A stretch of DNA of 64,000 nt from Streptococcus cristatus (GTDB lineage: Bacteria; Bacillota; Bacilli; Lactobacillales; Streptococcaceae). The notes beneath the pieces are model-generated. The model ran no database searches. It had not been told where the DNA came from and saw only the letters and a list, made by a program, of their open reading frames with translations. Below are positions 16,227 through 25,000 of this stretch, one piece after another (positions within the stretch are counted from its first letter, which is position 1; each line of letters opens with the position of its first letter). The position numbers and the translations under genes are program-made. The stretch lies in the NCBI RefSeq assembly GCF_003943465.1, contig NZ_RJPR01000001.1, forward strand, positions 385,071 to 449,070. The letters are read 5' to 3'.

Positions 16227-18212
16227 TTATTTCTCCTTTTCTATTGATTCCTCATTATCCATCACTTGATCCATAATCTCTTGATTTAGACGTTGAGTGA
16301 CTTCAGCAACCGTTTGATCGCTAACTTGCGCTGCTGCCAGATTAAAGTGGCCGCCACCACCCATTTTCTCCATAATCCGCTGAACATTGATCTTACTGCG
16401 ACTACGAGCTGAAATGGATACGTAACCCTCAGTATTCCTGCTGACCACAAATGTTGCTTCAATGCCCGACATGGCAAGCATGGTATCAGCTGCCTTACTA
16501 ATGACGACTGTATCATAGCTAGCATTTTCAGCACCCGCTGCTACAATCACATTTGGCAAAAGCTTCTTACCTGTCAAAATCAGCTCATTGACTGCTCGAT
16601 ACTCTTCAAAATTCGTCGAAGAAATATCCTGAATGACCACACTATCACTGCCCCGAGCCCGCAAATAACTAGCTACATCAAAGGTTCGGCTCGTCACTCT
16701 GGAGGTGAAATTCTTGGTGTCTAGCATAATCCCAGCCATGAGTAAACTGGCTTGAATTTTATTCAGGCGATTCTTCTTGGAATTTTGAAACTGAATCAGC
16801 TCCGTTACCAATTCGCTGGCACTGCTAGCTCCACTTTCGATATAGGCGATGACTGCATTTTCAGGAAAATCCTCATCACGACGGTGATGATCCACCACAA
16901 TCGTCTGACTAAATCGGTCAAACAATTCCCTTGAAAGCGTTAAGGCCAGCTTCGAGTGGTCCACCATTATCAAGAGTGAGCGACTGGTCACTCGGTTTAC
17001 GGCTTCCGAGATCGGCAAAAGATAATCAGCGCCTTCTGACGTCAATTTTTGAATAGAGCGATAGATATCCGAGCCCATCTGTTGGTCATCATACACAACA
17101 TAGGCTTTCTCAATGATATTGCTAGCAAAAAGCTGCATACCCACTGCGGAGCCTAAGGCATCCAAATCAAGATTGCGATGACCAACCACAAAAACCTGAT
17201 CTACACTCTTGATTTTATCTGAAATAGCTACCATCATAGCCCTCGTACGCGTGCGTGTACGTTTGACAGATGCAGCCGTTCCACCACCAAAGTAAACTGG
17301 ATTCTTGGTATCGTCATTCTCTTTGACAACCGCTTGGTCACCACCCCGGACCTCAGCTAAGTTAAGATTAAGGAGGGCAATCTTACCAATTTCATCATGC
17401 TTACCATCCCCATAAGAAAAGCCCATACTAAGCGTCAGAGGAAGTTTTCGATTCTTGGCTTCTGTCCGAAATTGATCAATGATCGAAAATTTACTATCCA
17501 TCAGTTGTTCCAAAACCGTATAATCCGTGAAAAGATAATAACGATCCATTCCCACCCGACGGTAGAACATATGAAACTGCTCAGAAAACTCTGCTACAAA
17601 GTTAGCTACAAAGCTATTGATATGACTGATATCTGAATCTGATACAGCATCTTCTAAATCATCATAATTATCAACTGAGACAACACCGATAACCGGTCGA
17701 GTTGTAACTAGCCCAACTGTTGCTTCATACTCACTTGATGCATCAAAAAAGTACAGGACACTAGAAGCTGAATCAAAATAAACAGAATACTGATTATCTC
17801 CTACTGTTGCATAGCTACCCGATTTCGAAGCAGCAAGGTGGATAATTTCCTGCAGGAGATCACTATTTAGCTCCCCATCATCCGTTGTAAAAATCAATTC
17901 AGCATAAGGATTGAACCAGTCCACATCTCCACTATTTTCATTGATTTTAATCACACCAACTGGCATCTTATCCAACAAAGAAGCTAAACTTCCCTCTGCT
18001 TGATGATTGACATAGCGAATCTGCTCAAGCTCGTCCAATTCAGTCACTCTTTGCTGCTGTATAAATAGCCAAACCAAGAGCGCCAACACTGTAAAAAGAG
18101 ACACCAGCATAGGCAAACTATCACCAAAAAGGCGTAGACAAATAGCTAATATGATAAAGGAAGTAAACCCCACTATCGCAAAGTGGCTCGGGGAAAAACG
18201 AATTCTTTTCAT
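16227..18212 (-). CDS. gdpP: Cyclic-di-AMP phosphodiesterase GdpP
   Basis: A 661-aa membrane enzyme that hydrolyses c-di-AMP to pApA. Two N-terminal transmembrane helices (residues about 10-55) are followed by a PAS-like region ([19 protein letters not shown]). A degenerate GGDEF domain follows ([15 protein letters not shown], no intact GGDEF). The DHH domain ([27 protein letters not shown]) and DHHA1 end ([13 protein letters not shown]) complete it. Loss of GdpP raises c-di-AMP and affects beta-lactam tolerance and osmolyte uptake in Firmicutes. RBS AGAGG. It is the first gene of the rplI-dnaB-veg run. Confidence 0.95.
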   Translation of the reverse strand: MKRIRFSPSHFAIVGFTSFIILAICLRLFGDSLPMLVSLFTVLALLVWLFIQQQRVTELDELEQIRYVNHQAEGSLASLLDKMPVGVIKINENSGDVDWFNPYAELIFTTDDGELNSDLLQEIIHLAASKSGSYATVGDNQYSVYFDSASSVLYFFDASSEYEATVGLVTTRPVIGVVSVDNYDDLEDAVSDSDISHINSFVANFVAEFSEQFHMFYRRVGMDRYYLFTDYTVLEQLMDSKFSIIDQFRTEAKNRKLPLTLSMGFSYGDGKHDEIGKIALLNLNLAEVRGGDQAVVKENDDTKNPVYFGGGTAASVKRTRTRTRAMMVAISDKIKSVDQVFVVGHRNLDLDALGSAVGMQLFASNIIEKAYVVYDDQQMGSDIYRSIQKLTSEGADYLLPISEAVNRVTSRSLLIMVDHSKLALTLSRELFDRFSQTIVVDHHRRDEDFPENAVIAYIESGASSASELVTELIQFQNSKKNRLNKIQASLLMAGIMLDTKNFTSRVTSRTFDVASYLRARGSDSVVIQDISSTNFEEYRAVNELILTGKKLLPNVIVAAGAENASYDTVVISKAADTMLAMSGIEATFVVSRNTEGYVSISARSRSKINVQRIMEKMGGGGHFNLAAAQVSDQTVAEVTQRLNQEIMDQVMDNEESIEKEK

Positions 18213-18342
18213 AAAAAAACCTCTTATTGCGCCATTTTACCATATTTTCTTAAAAAAAGCGAGTTTTCACTGCCTCTGGATACTTGTGAAGCAAGAAAGA
18301 CTCAAATCCTAGATCTATTCTCAAACAAATATTCACAATCAA

Positions 18343-18368
18343 TTTACAAGATGTGTAAATCTTGTAAA
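18343..18368. terminator. Perfect 10-bp hairpin, candidate terminator
   Basis: TTTACAAGAT (18343-18352) with ATCTTGTAAA (18359-18368), loop of 6 nt, followed by TTTTATT on the plus strand. No plus-strand gene precedes it, so it may instead be an operator dyad. Confidence 0.4.
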
Positions 18369-18428
18369 TTTTATTAAACAAAAAGTTGACAGTAGTTGTA
18401 AATATTTCTCTATATAAAAGAGATTTTT

Positions 18429-18456
18429 TGTAAATATTTATTTACAAACGTGTAAA
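18429..18456. promoter_or_regulatory. TTTACA/TGTAAA dyad cluster in the gdpP-mnmG gap
   Basis: TGTAAAT-N4-ATTTACA (18429-18446) overlaps TTTACA-N4-TGTAAA (18441-18456). With the hairpin at 18343-18368 and a TTGTAAAT near 18391, the 287-nt gap carries repeated copies of the same half-site. The protein that binds them, if any, is unknown. Confidence 0.4.
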
Positions 18457-18465
18457 TTATGCAAA

Positions 18466-18492
18466 AACGTACTATCAATAAAATAGTACGTT
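18466..18492 (-). terminator. Terminator of mnmG
   Basis: AACGTACTAT (18466-18475) pairs with ATAGTACGTT (18483-18492). On the minus strand TTT follows and the hairpin lies 8 nt after the mnmG stop. Confidence 0.75.
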
Positions 18493-18499
18493 AATATGT

Positions 18500-20410
18500 C
18501 TACGATTTTGCTTTGTTTTTAGAAATGCTTCTAGACTTACCTTCCAAATAAACCATCAAAATAGAAATATCTGCTGGATTGACACCCGAAATACGGCTTG
18601 CCTGACCAATCGTTTCTGGATTGATTTTCTTAAACTTTTGTCGTGCTTCTGTCGCAATCGAATCAATATCATCCCAATCAATATTGGCTGGAATCCGCTT
18701 CTCTTCCATGCGTTTCATCTTCTCAACCTGATCAAGAGCTTTAGAAATATAGCCTTCGTACTTAATCTCTGTCTCAATTAGCTCGATAATCTTTTCATCC
18801 AATTCTTCTGCCGCTGGACCAATGAATTGAACCACATCTTGATAAGACACTTCCGGTCGCCGCATAAATTCTTTGGCTGTCACTGCATCCGTCAGAGGCT
18901 TAAAGCCAAGCTCTTCTACTTTAGCGTTGGTTTCCTTGACAGGTTTTAGTTTGATAGATTCCAAACGCTTCATTTCATTGTCAAACTGATTCTTTTTAAT
19001 CTCGAAACGAGCCCAGCGCTCATCATCTACCAGACCAATTTCCCGTCCCATCTCTGTCAAACGCATATCGGCATTGTCATGTCGGAGAATCAAACGGTAC
19101 TCCGCTCGGCTAGTCAAGAGGCGATAAGGTTCTACAGTCCCCTTGGTCACCAAATCATCAATCATGACTCCAATGTAACCATCACTACGCTTCAAGATCA
19201 ACTCTGGCTTCCCTTGGATCTTCAAAGCCGCATTAATCCCAGCGATAATTCCTTGACCAGCAGCTTCTTCGTAACCAGAAGTCCCATTGGTCTGACCTGC
19301 TGTAAAGAGCCCTGAAATTTTCTTGGTTTCCAAGGTTGCTCGCAACTGGTGGGGCATAATCATATCATACTCAATGGCATAACCTGTCCGCATCATCTCA
19401 GCATTTTCTAGACCCTTGATAGAGTGAACCAAGTCCTTTTGTACATCTTCTGGCAGACTGGTTGACAGCCCCTGCACATAAACCTCTTCTGTATCACGTC
19501 CCTCAGGCTCTAAGAAAAGCTGGTGGCGTTCCTTGTCTGCAAAACGGACGATCTTATCCTCAATAGACGGACAATAACGTGGTCCTACTCCTTTAACGAT
19601 ACCTGAAAACATAGGAGCACGGTGCAGGTTCTTTTGGATAATTTCGTGACTTTCCGCATTGGTATAAGTCAACCAGCAAGGCACTTGATCTTTCACATAG
19701 TCTTCATCACGAGATGTGTAGGAGAAATGATTGGCTTTTTCATCACCTGGCTGAATTTCGGTCACATCATAATTGATAGATGAGGCCTTGACACGCGGAG
19801 GAGTTCCAGTTTTAAAACGACCAATTTCAAATCCTAGGTCACGCAGATTATCTGCCAATGGAATCGCCGCTAGGCTATGGTTAGGACCAGATGAATACTT
19901 GAGATCACCAATAATAATCTCTCCCCGCAAGGCTGTTCCAGTTGTAACAATGACAGCTTTAGCTGCATATTCCTGTTGCGTCGCTGTCTTAACCCCAATG
20001 ACCTTACCATCTTCTACCAAGATTTCATTAATCATGGTTTGCCGCAGAGTCAGATTTTCTTGATTTTCAACAGTCTTCCGCATTTCTTTGGAATAAAGCT
20101 CTTTATCTGCCTGCGCCCGAAGAGCCCGAACTGCAGGTCCTTTACCAGTATTGAGCATTTTCATCTGGATATAGCTCTTGTCAATATTCTTGGCCATCTC
20201 TCCGCCCAAAGCATCTACTTCACGAACGACAATGCCTTTTGCAGACCCTCCAATAGATGGATTACAAGGCATAAAAGCCAGCATCTCAATATTGATAGTT
20301 GCTAGCAGAACTTTACATCCCATGCGACTGGCAGCCAGAGAAGCTTCTACCCCAGCGTGCCCCGCTCCAATCACGATAACATCATAACTTTCAGTAAAAT
20401 TGTGTGTCAT
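18500..20410 (-). CDS. mnmG: tRNA uridine-5-carboxymethylaminomethyl modification enzyme MnmG (GidA)
   Basis: A 636-aa FAD protein that with MnmE installs cmnm5 on U34 of tRNAs. The Rossmann motif is [19 protein letters not shown] near the start, with [14 protein letters not shown]. The signature cysteine regions ([18 protein letters not shown]) and the C-terminal MnmE-binding helices follow. I start at 20410 (MTHNFTESY) because AAGGAAAAAGAA precedes it. The longer ORF to 20482 runs into a duplicated 5' leader. It is transcribed from the promoter in that leader (TTGACA 20546-20541, TAAAAT 20524-20519). Confidence 0.96.
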   Translation of the reverse strand: MTHNFTESYDVIVIGAGHAGVEASLAASRMGCKVLLATINIEMLAFMPCNPSIGGSAKGIVVREVDALGGEMAKNIDKSYIQMKMLNTGKGPAVRALRAQADKELYSKEMRKTVENQENLTLRQTMINEILVEDGKVIGVKTATQQEYAAKAVIVTTGTALRGEIIIGDLKYSSGPNHSLAAIPLADNLRDLGFEIGRFKTGTPPRVKASSINYDVTEIQPGDEKANHFSYTSRDEDYVKDQVPCWLTYTNAESHEIIQKNLHRAPMFSGIVKGVGPRYCPSIEDKIVRFADKERHQLFLEPEGRDTEEVYVQGLSTSLPEDVQKDLVHSIKGLENAEMMRTGYAIEYDMIMPHQLRATLETKKISGLFTAGQTNGTSGYEEAAGQGIIAGINAALKIQGKPELILKRSDGYIGVMIDDLVTKGTVEPYRLLTSRAEYRLILRHDNADMRLTEMGREIGLVDDERWARFEIKKNQFDNEMKRLESIKLKPVKETNAKVEELGFKPLTDAVTAKEFMRRPEVSYQDVVQFIGPAAEELDEKIIELIETEIKYEGYISKALDQVEKMKRMEEKRIPANIDWDDIDSIATEARQKFKKINPETIGQASRISGVNPADISILMVYLEGKSRSISKNKAKS

Positions 20411-20452
20411 TTCTTTTTCCTTCATTTTTTCACCAAAAAAGGCCAAGTCTCT

Positions 20453-20552
20453 AGAAGTGCAGGACAAAAAAGCCTGCAACATCCATGAGCTTTGACCATC
20501 ATAGGTATTGCTTATCTTATTTTAGCAAATTGAGCGAAATTGTCAATCTAAA
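20453..20552 (-). repeat. 100-bp direct repeat, copy A (mnmG promoter and leader)
   Basis: Bases 20453-20531 are identical to 22359-22437, and after a 6-bp mismatch block 20538-20552 equals 22444-22458. The offset is a constant 1906 bp. On the minus strand the unit holds TTGACA, a 16-bp spacer, TAAAAT and a leader with a GCAGG/CCTGC hairpin whose loop is T-rich. This copy directly precedes mnmG. Confidence 0.9.
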
Positions 20553-20734
20553 TGTACTATGATTGACGAATTGCTCTCTAACCTATCTCCCACTTCTTCA
20601 AGATATTCTCTGAGACCTTCATATCGCGGAAGTTAACTCTTCGCAAAATCATCCACCTTACATCAAATTACCAGTCCCTTAATCACTCAATTTCTTCAAA
20701 ATTTTTTATAACCCAGCAATTATTTAGTAAAAAA

Positions 20735-20764
20735 AGAGTTCTTAGAAAATATTCTAAAAACTCT
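20735..20764 (-). terminator. Terminator after the SDH-protease operon
   Basis: AGAGTTcTTAGAA (20735-20747) pairs with TTCTAAaAACTCT (20752-20764), with a T run on the minus strand. It ends the protease plus 48-aa ORF transcript. Between 20553 and 20734 I see no gene; a 20-codon open stretch (about 20579-20641, minus) may be a remnant of unknown origin. Confidence 0.8.
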
Positions 20765-20801
20765 ATATTAATACTAATAATCTCCTCGTATGATATTAAA
20801 A

Positions 20802-20948
20802 TCAATAAGTAATTACTCTGATTTCTGAGCTAATTTTTCCAGATTTGGCAATTTCTTTGAGCTCTTTAATCTCTTTAATCCTAGCTATTTCTTTAGTATT
20901 TTGTAAGCTACTATATAATTTTTCAATTTGTTCCATTGTGTAAATCAT
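20802..20948 (-). CDS. Small 48-aa charged, helical protein downstream of the SDH protease
   Basis: An ORF of 48 codons, start ATG 20948, stop TGA 20802-20804. The protein begins MIYTMEQIEKLYSSLQNTK, continues with Lys/Glu/Ile repeats (RIKEIKELKEIAKSG) and ends ISSEIRVITY. It is predicted to be an amphipathic helix or short coiled coil. It has an excellent ribosome site (AGGAGGATAGTC before the ATG) and lies 15 nt after the protease stop, ahead of their common terminator, so it is almost certainly translated with the protease. I recognise no family. A modulator, adaptor or substrate of the protease is a reasonable inference only. Confidence 0.7.
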   Translation of the reverse strand: MIYTMEQIEKLYSSLQNTKEIARIKEIKELKEIAKSGKISSEIRVITY

Positions 20949-20963
20949 GACTATCCTCCTTTA

Positions 20964-21857
20964 TTAATTGTCCGACACCATGTAAGCGTTCGAGGAGCTT
21001 TCGATTATCTTAGACACTCTTGTATTTTGCAGAGTTACCATACAAGCATGGTGTAAACTCAATACTGCATTCTGAAATTCTTGATCATTCTCTAAAGGAG
21101 AGATCTTTAATCCCATTTCCTGGCCTGATTTTATATTAAAATGTCTAGCATGAACTTTAGAGTTTTCATGTTCATTTAAGTTTTTAACTATATTAGTAAT
21201 CACATCTTTTTTGTCTTCCCCAATGAACATAACTTCTGTAAGCCATTTTTCAATAAGTTCAGCAGATAAAGCCACTGCATCCTGTGCAAACTTTACAAAA
21301 GCGGGCGGATACTTAGACAACAAGATATGCCAGTAATCTACATTTGGATTTGGTTGGCCTAACTCTGTATAAGCATCTTCAAATTCAGAAATGATATTAT
21401 ATGCAGGTAAACCCGAAATTTGCGGATCTACAGGTCCAATACTAGAATGCTTTCCCATCCAAATTTTTTTAGAGGCACATGAAATCATAGTTCCTGCAGA
21501 CATAGCCATATGTGGTATAACAACTTCTATATCATCATTAAAAACTTCCCTGAGATATGAAACAATAGACTCGGCAGCATTAGGATCACCCCCAGGTGTA
21601 TGCAAAAGTAGAGTTAGACCTTTCTCCCTATCCATACCTTTCATTACACTCATAAAGCCTTCCATATCGCTATCGTTTATATCAATAGAACTAACCCTGT
21701 TTTGAAGCCATCCAGAGTAATAGCAGATGACATTTCTATTTATTTGCTTTTCTAAGTGTTCAAAATATTTATGCCTAATAAGGTCATATCTAGAAGGGAT
21801 ATTAGTTGTTTCAGTCAAAATATCAGACCAATTACCACCATTAACTTCAAAATCCAT
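20964..21857 (-). CDS. SDH-family Clp-fold serine proteinase
   Basis: A 297-aa cytoplasmic protein of the SDH (serine dehydrogenase proteinase) branch of the ClpP/crotonase fold. The oxyanion/GG motif is LLLHTPGGDPNAAESIVSYLRE. The nucleophile is expected in HMAMSAGTMISCASKKIWMG (Ser of MSAGT). SSIGPVDPQISG and a later helical region with HLACMV-like His complete the fold. Start 21857 (MDFEVNGG) has AAAGGAGGG 7 nt upstream; the longer GTG-started ORF lies between promoter and RBS. A good promoter (TTGATT-17-TACAAT) precedes it. It sits in an AT-rich island between mnmA and mnmG, beside broken NUDIX genes. The natural substrate is unknown. Confidence 0.85.
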   Translation of the reverse strand: MDFEVNGGNWSDILTETTNIPSRYDLIRHKYFEHLEKQINRNVICYYSGWLQNRVSSIDINDSDMEGFMSVMKGMDREKGLTLLLHTPGGDPNAAESIVSYLREVFNDDIEVVIPHMAMSAGTMISCASKKIWMGKHSSIGPVDPQISGLPAYNIISEFEDAYTELGQPNPNVDYWHILLSKYPPAFVKFAQDAVALSAELIEKWLTEVMFIGEDKKDVITNIVKNLNEHENSKVHARHFNIKSGQEMGLKISPLENDQEFQNAVLSLHHACMVTLQNTRVSKIIESSSNAYMVSDN

Positions 21858-21880
21858 AGCATTCCCTCCTTTATTGGAAT

Positions 21881-21909
21881 ATTGTAACACAATCACATTA
21901 ATAAATCAA
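21881..21909 (-). promoter_or_regulatory. Promoter of the SDH-protease operon
   Basis: Minus strand TTGATT (21909-21904), spacer 17, TACAAT (21886-21881). The start codon is 24 nt past the -10. Confidence 0.75.
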
Positions 21910-21916
21910 TTGGGGA

Positions 21917-22105
21917 CTAAGCCAAAGCTCTTCCAAAACACTTTTTCCCATTAAAAAATATCTCACCATGTATTCTCCCTTCAACAGGAATATCCCAACA
22001 AGTTAGATAAACCTTGGGATGTCCTCTTTTAATTTCCGAACGCTGAATGAGCAAATAATCACCGCCACTATGAACAAGTACATGGGCAATGAGCTTAACC
22101 ATCAT
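21917..22105 (-). pseudogene. NUDIX hydrolase, N-terminal remnant
   Basis: A 62-codon ORF starting MMVKLIAHVLVHSGGDYLLIQRSE, a typical NUDIX opening, and reaching LTCWDIPVEGRIHGEIFF, where the NUDIX box (Gx5Ex7REUxEExGU) should begin. The box is absent: the frame ends in GKKCFGRALA. It is therefore a truncated gene that lost its catalytic helix and C-terminus, probably when the SDH-protease segment arrived. AGGAGAG precedes the ATG, so it may still be translated. Confidence 0.7.
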
Positions 22106-22113
22106 TTTCTCTC

Positions 22114-22358
22114 CTATTCCTCAAGATGGATGTGTCGCAGTTGACCGTCCCAATCTGGTAGGGCTGTTTTAAAAAAGGCTGGAACCAGCTGGAAATCCTC
22201 GAGTTTATCCAAGTTAATCCACTCACAGGGCTGCGTTTTCTCATCTTCCTGCATGGTCAATGGGGATCCTCAAGTAAGTCTACCAGATAATGAAACTCGA
22301 TGTTGTGATAGGAAACACCGTCTTCTTCAAAACGACACAAAAACAGTCAAAACTCCAA
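22114..22358 (-). pseudogene. NUDIX hydrolase, frameshifted C-terminal remnant
   Basis: Minus-strand translation gives FEEDGVSYHNIEFHYLVDLL, then after a one-base loss MQEDEKTQPCEWINLDKL and a normal C-terminus ending DGQLRHIHLEE with TAG at 22114-22116. Restoring one C in the run at about 22264-22267 would rejoin the frames (EDPPLTMQ). The N-terminal half is missing and replaced by copy B of the 100-bp repeat. It is a dead gene, distinct from the N-terminal remnant downstream. Confidence 0.7.
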
Positions 22359-22458
22359 AGAAGTGCAGGACAAAAAAGCCTGCAACATCCATGAGCTTTG
22401 ACCATCATAGGTATTGCTTATCTTATTTTAGCAAATTATGTTGAATTGTCAATCTAAA
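22359..22458 (-). repeat. 100-bp direct repeat, copy B
   Basis: A second copy of the mnmG promoter/leader, 1906 bp from copy A. Its 79-bp block is identical and its TTGACA and TAAAAT elements are preserved, so it should transcribe the NUDIX remnants. The stop region of the SseB-like gene (22454-22456) lies inside its outer edge. Confidence 0.9.
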
Positions 22459-22894
22459 GCAACTCAGATTGGCGAATCGCTTCAAAAGCTTCTTTATCAA
22501 TCTCGACAGATTCAGAGAATGCGTCTAGAACAATCCCTCTTAATGGAAATCTCCCTCTGCCTTCAACTGCAAACAAACAATCTGTGACAGGCAGTTGCAA
22601 CCAAGAAAAGCGATCATAGTATTCTTTTGGAATCTCTTGCTCGTTTGAGAAACAGGGATAGAAATAATCATCTCCCTTCTGCAGAATATCGGGTTTTAGG
22701 CGAACACCTTCTTGACCTTCACTTTCATCCATTAGATAAGCATTGAAGGGAACCCAAACTTTAGATTGCTTTAATACCTTAAATAATGCCTCTATAGATT
22801 CTGTCGTTTTCTCATGCAAATACTGCTTCTTGTAGTCAGAAAGAGTTTCAAGGCCGTCCTTCTCATCAGTCTTTTTCTTAAAAAATTGAAACAT
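22454..22894 (-). CDS. SseB-like N-terminal domain protein
   Basis: A 146-aa protein with a charged start (MFQFFKKKTDEKDGLETL) and a domain containing LFKVLKQSKVWVPFNAYLMD, DDYFYPCFSNEQEIPKEY and LPVTDCLFAVEGRGRFPLRGIVLDAFSE. The last two are typical of SseB N-terminal-domain proteins found in many Firmicutes without known activity. It lies 21 nt after mnmA on the same strand and is probably cotranscribed with it. RBS AGAGGAACGAGA. Its function is unknown. Confidence 0.65.
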   Translation of the reverse strand: MFQFFKKKTDEKDGLETLSDYKKQYLHEKTTESIEALFKVLKQSKVWVPFNAYLMDESEGQEGVRLKPDILQKGDDYFYPCFSNEQEIPKEYYDRFSWLQLPVTDCLFAVEGRGRFPLRGIVLDAFSESVEIDKEAFEAIRQSELL

Positions 22895-22915
22895 TCTCGT
22901 TCCTCTTGTAGTTAC

Positions 22916-24105
<1,190 letters not shown>

Positions 24106-24196
24106 CTTGAGCAAGGTCTATTATAGCATGATTTAGCAAGGAGAACAATGAATAACCTTTGCTCAATCTGATGATCTTTATAAGTTGTCAAGTAAA

Positions 24197-24212
24197 TTTA
24201 CAGTATTGTAAA
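24197..24212. promoter_or_regulatory. TTTACA-N4-TGTAAA dyad
   Basis: TTTACA (24197-24202), GTAT, TGTAAA (24207-24212), between mnmA and the LysM gene. It is the same dyad as at 18441-18456. The rest of the 282-nt gap (24038-24319) holds the mnmA promoter, the 14-bp repeats and A/T-rich sequence. Confidence 0.35.
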
Positions 24213-24319
24213 TACCTTGATGCAAAATATCATATTCCAAACAAAAATGTACTAATAATTATAAAAAAGGAACTAGAATGCAAATTCCAGTCCCTCTAAA
24301 CATATTTCTAAATAAAGTT

Positions 24320-24856
24320 TTAATACCAGCCATTTGCTAACCAGAAATTTTTAGCAGCCGACCATGAGCCATAGCGACCTGCTACATAAGCATCCGCTGT
24401 CTTCTCTTGATTTTCTGGTGATAAATCTCCATTTAGATAGGCGATAGTCAACTGATAGCGACCATAGTATTGCCCATTTTGCGCTGTATAACTGCCGCTG
24501 GATTCTTTTTGAGCAATCCACTCCTTAGCCTCTGCATCCTCAGTACTCAAGCCAGAACTTGGGTTTACAGTAGATTGCTCAGCCTTATCTGATTTTTCAA
24601 CAGTCACCTGCTCATATACATCATCGTCCAGTTCTAAAACCTGACCAACACTAATCAGATTGATATTGCTAATCTTGTTTTTTTGCGCAATATTGTCAAC
24701 AGTCGTCTGATGAGAAGCAGCAATCGCGGACAAGGTATCACCTGACTTGACAGTATAACTTTCTGCATTGGCTACAATCGGAAGCAAAACAGCGGCTCCT
24801 GCCATCAAACTGAGCAAGCCTGCTTTCATCATTCTATTTTTAAAATACAAATTCAT
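24320..24856 (-). CDS. Secreted LysM protein with lytic-transglycosylase-like C-terminus
   Basis: 178 aa. The signal peptide ([22 protein letters not shown]) is followed by one LysM domain ([21 protein letters not shown]...GQVLELDDD) and a linker. A C-terminal domain follows with [24 protein letters not shown] and [25 protein letters not shown], like the SLT/Apf-type domains in which the Glu of KES is catalytic. It should bind peptidoglycan at the cell surface. The paralogue at 40582 has the same layout. Upstream are two TGTAAT half-sites (minus strand, complements near 24904 and 24936) of the kind bound by WalR. RBS AAAAGGAG. Confidence 0.85.
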   Translation of the reverse strand: MNLYFKNRMMKAGLLSLMAGAAVLLPIVANAESYTVKSGDTLSAIAASHQTTVDNIAQKNKISNINLISVGQVLELDDDVYEQVTVEKSDKAEQSTVNPSSGLSTEDAEAKEWIAQKESSGSYTAQNGQYYGRYQLTIAYLNGDLSPENQEKTADAYVAGRYGSWSAAKNFWLANGWY

Positions 24857-25000
24857 GTTTAGAATTCTCCTTTTCTGTGATATATCTATCCTAAAGCAAA
24901 AGTATTACAGAACTTTATTACTTTGATGAATTATATTACAGACTATTGAAGAACTTGTAAAAACAGACATATATTCTAAAGCTTTTTGATGATGTAAAGC

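Noticed and set aside
20411..20482. Upstream extension of mnmG to 20482 (start [10 protein letters not shown])
   Set aside because: This segment lies in the duplicated leader and has no ribosome site; the same extra residues do not belong to the MnmG family start.
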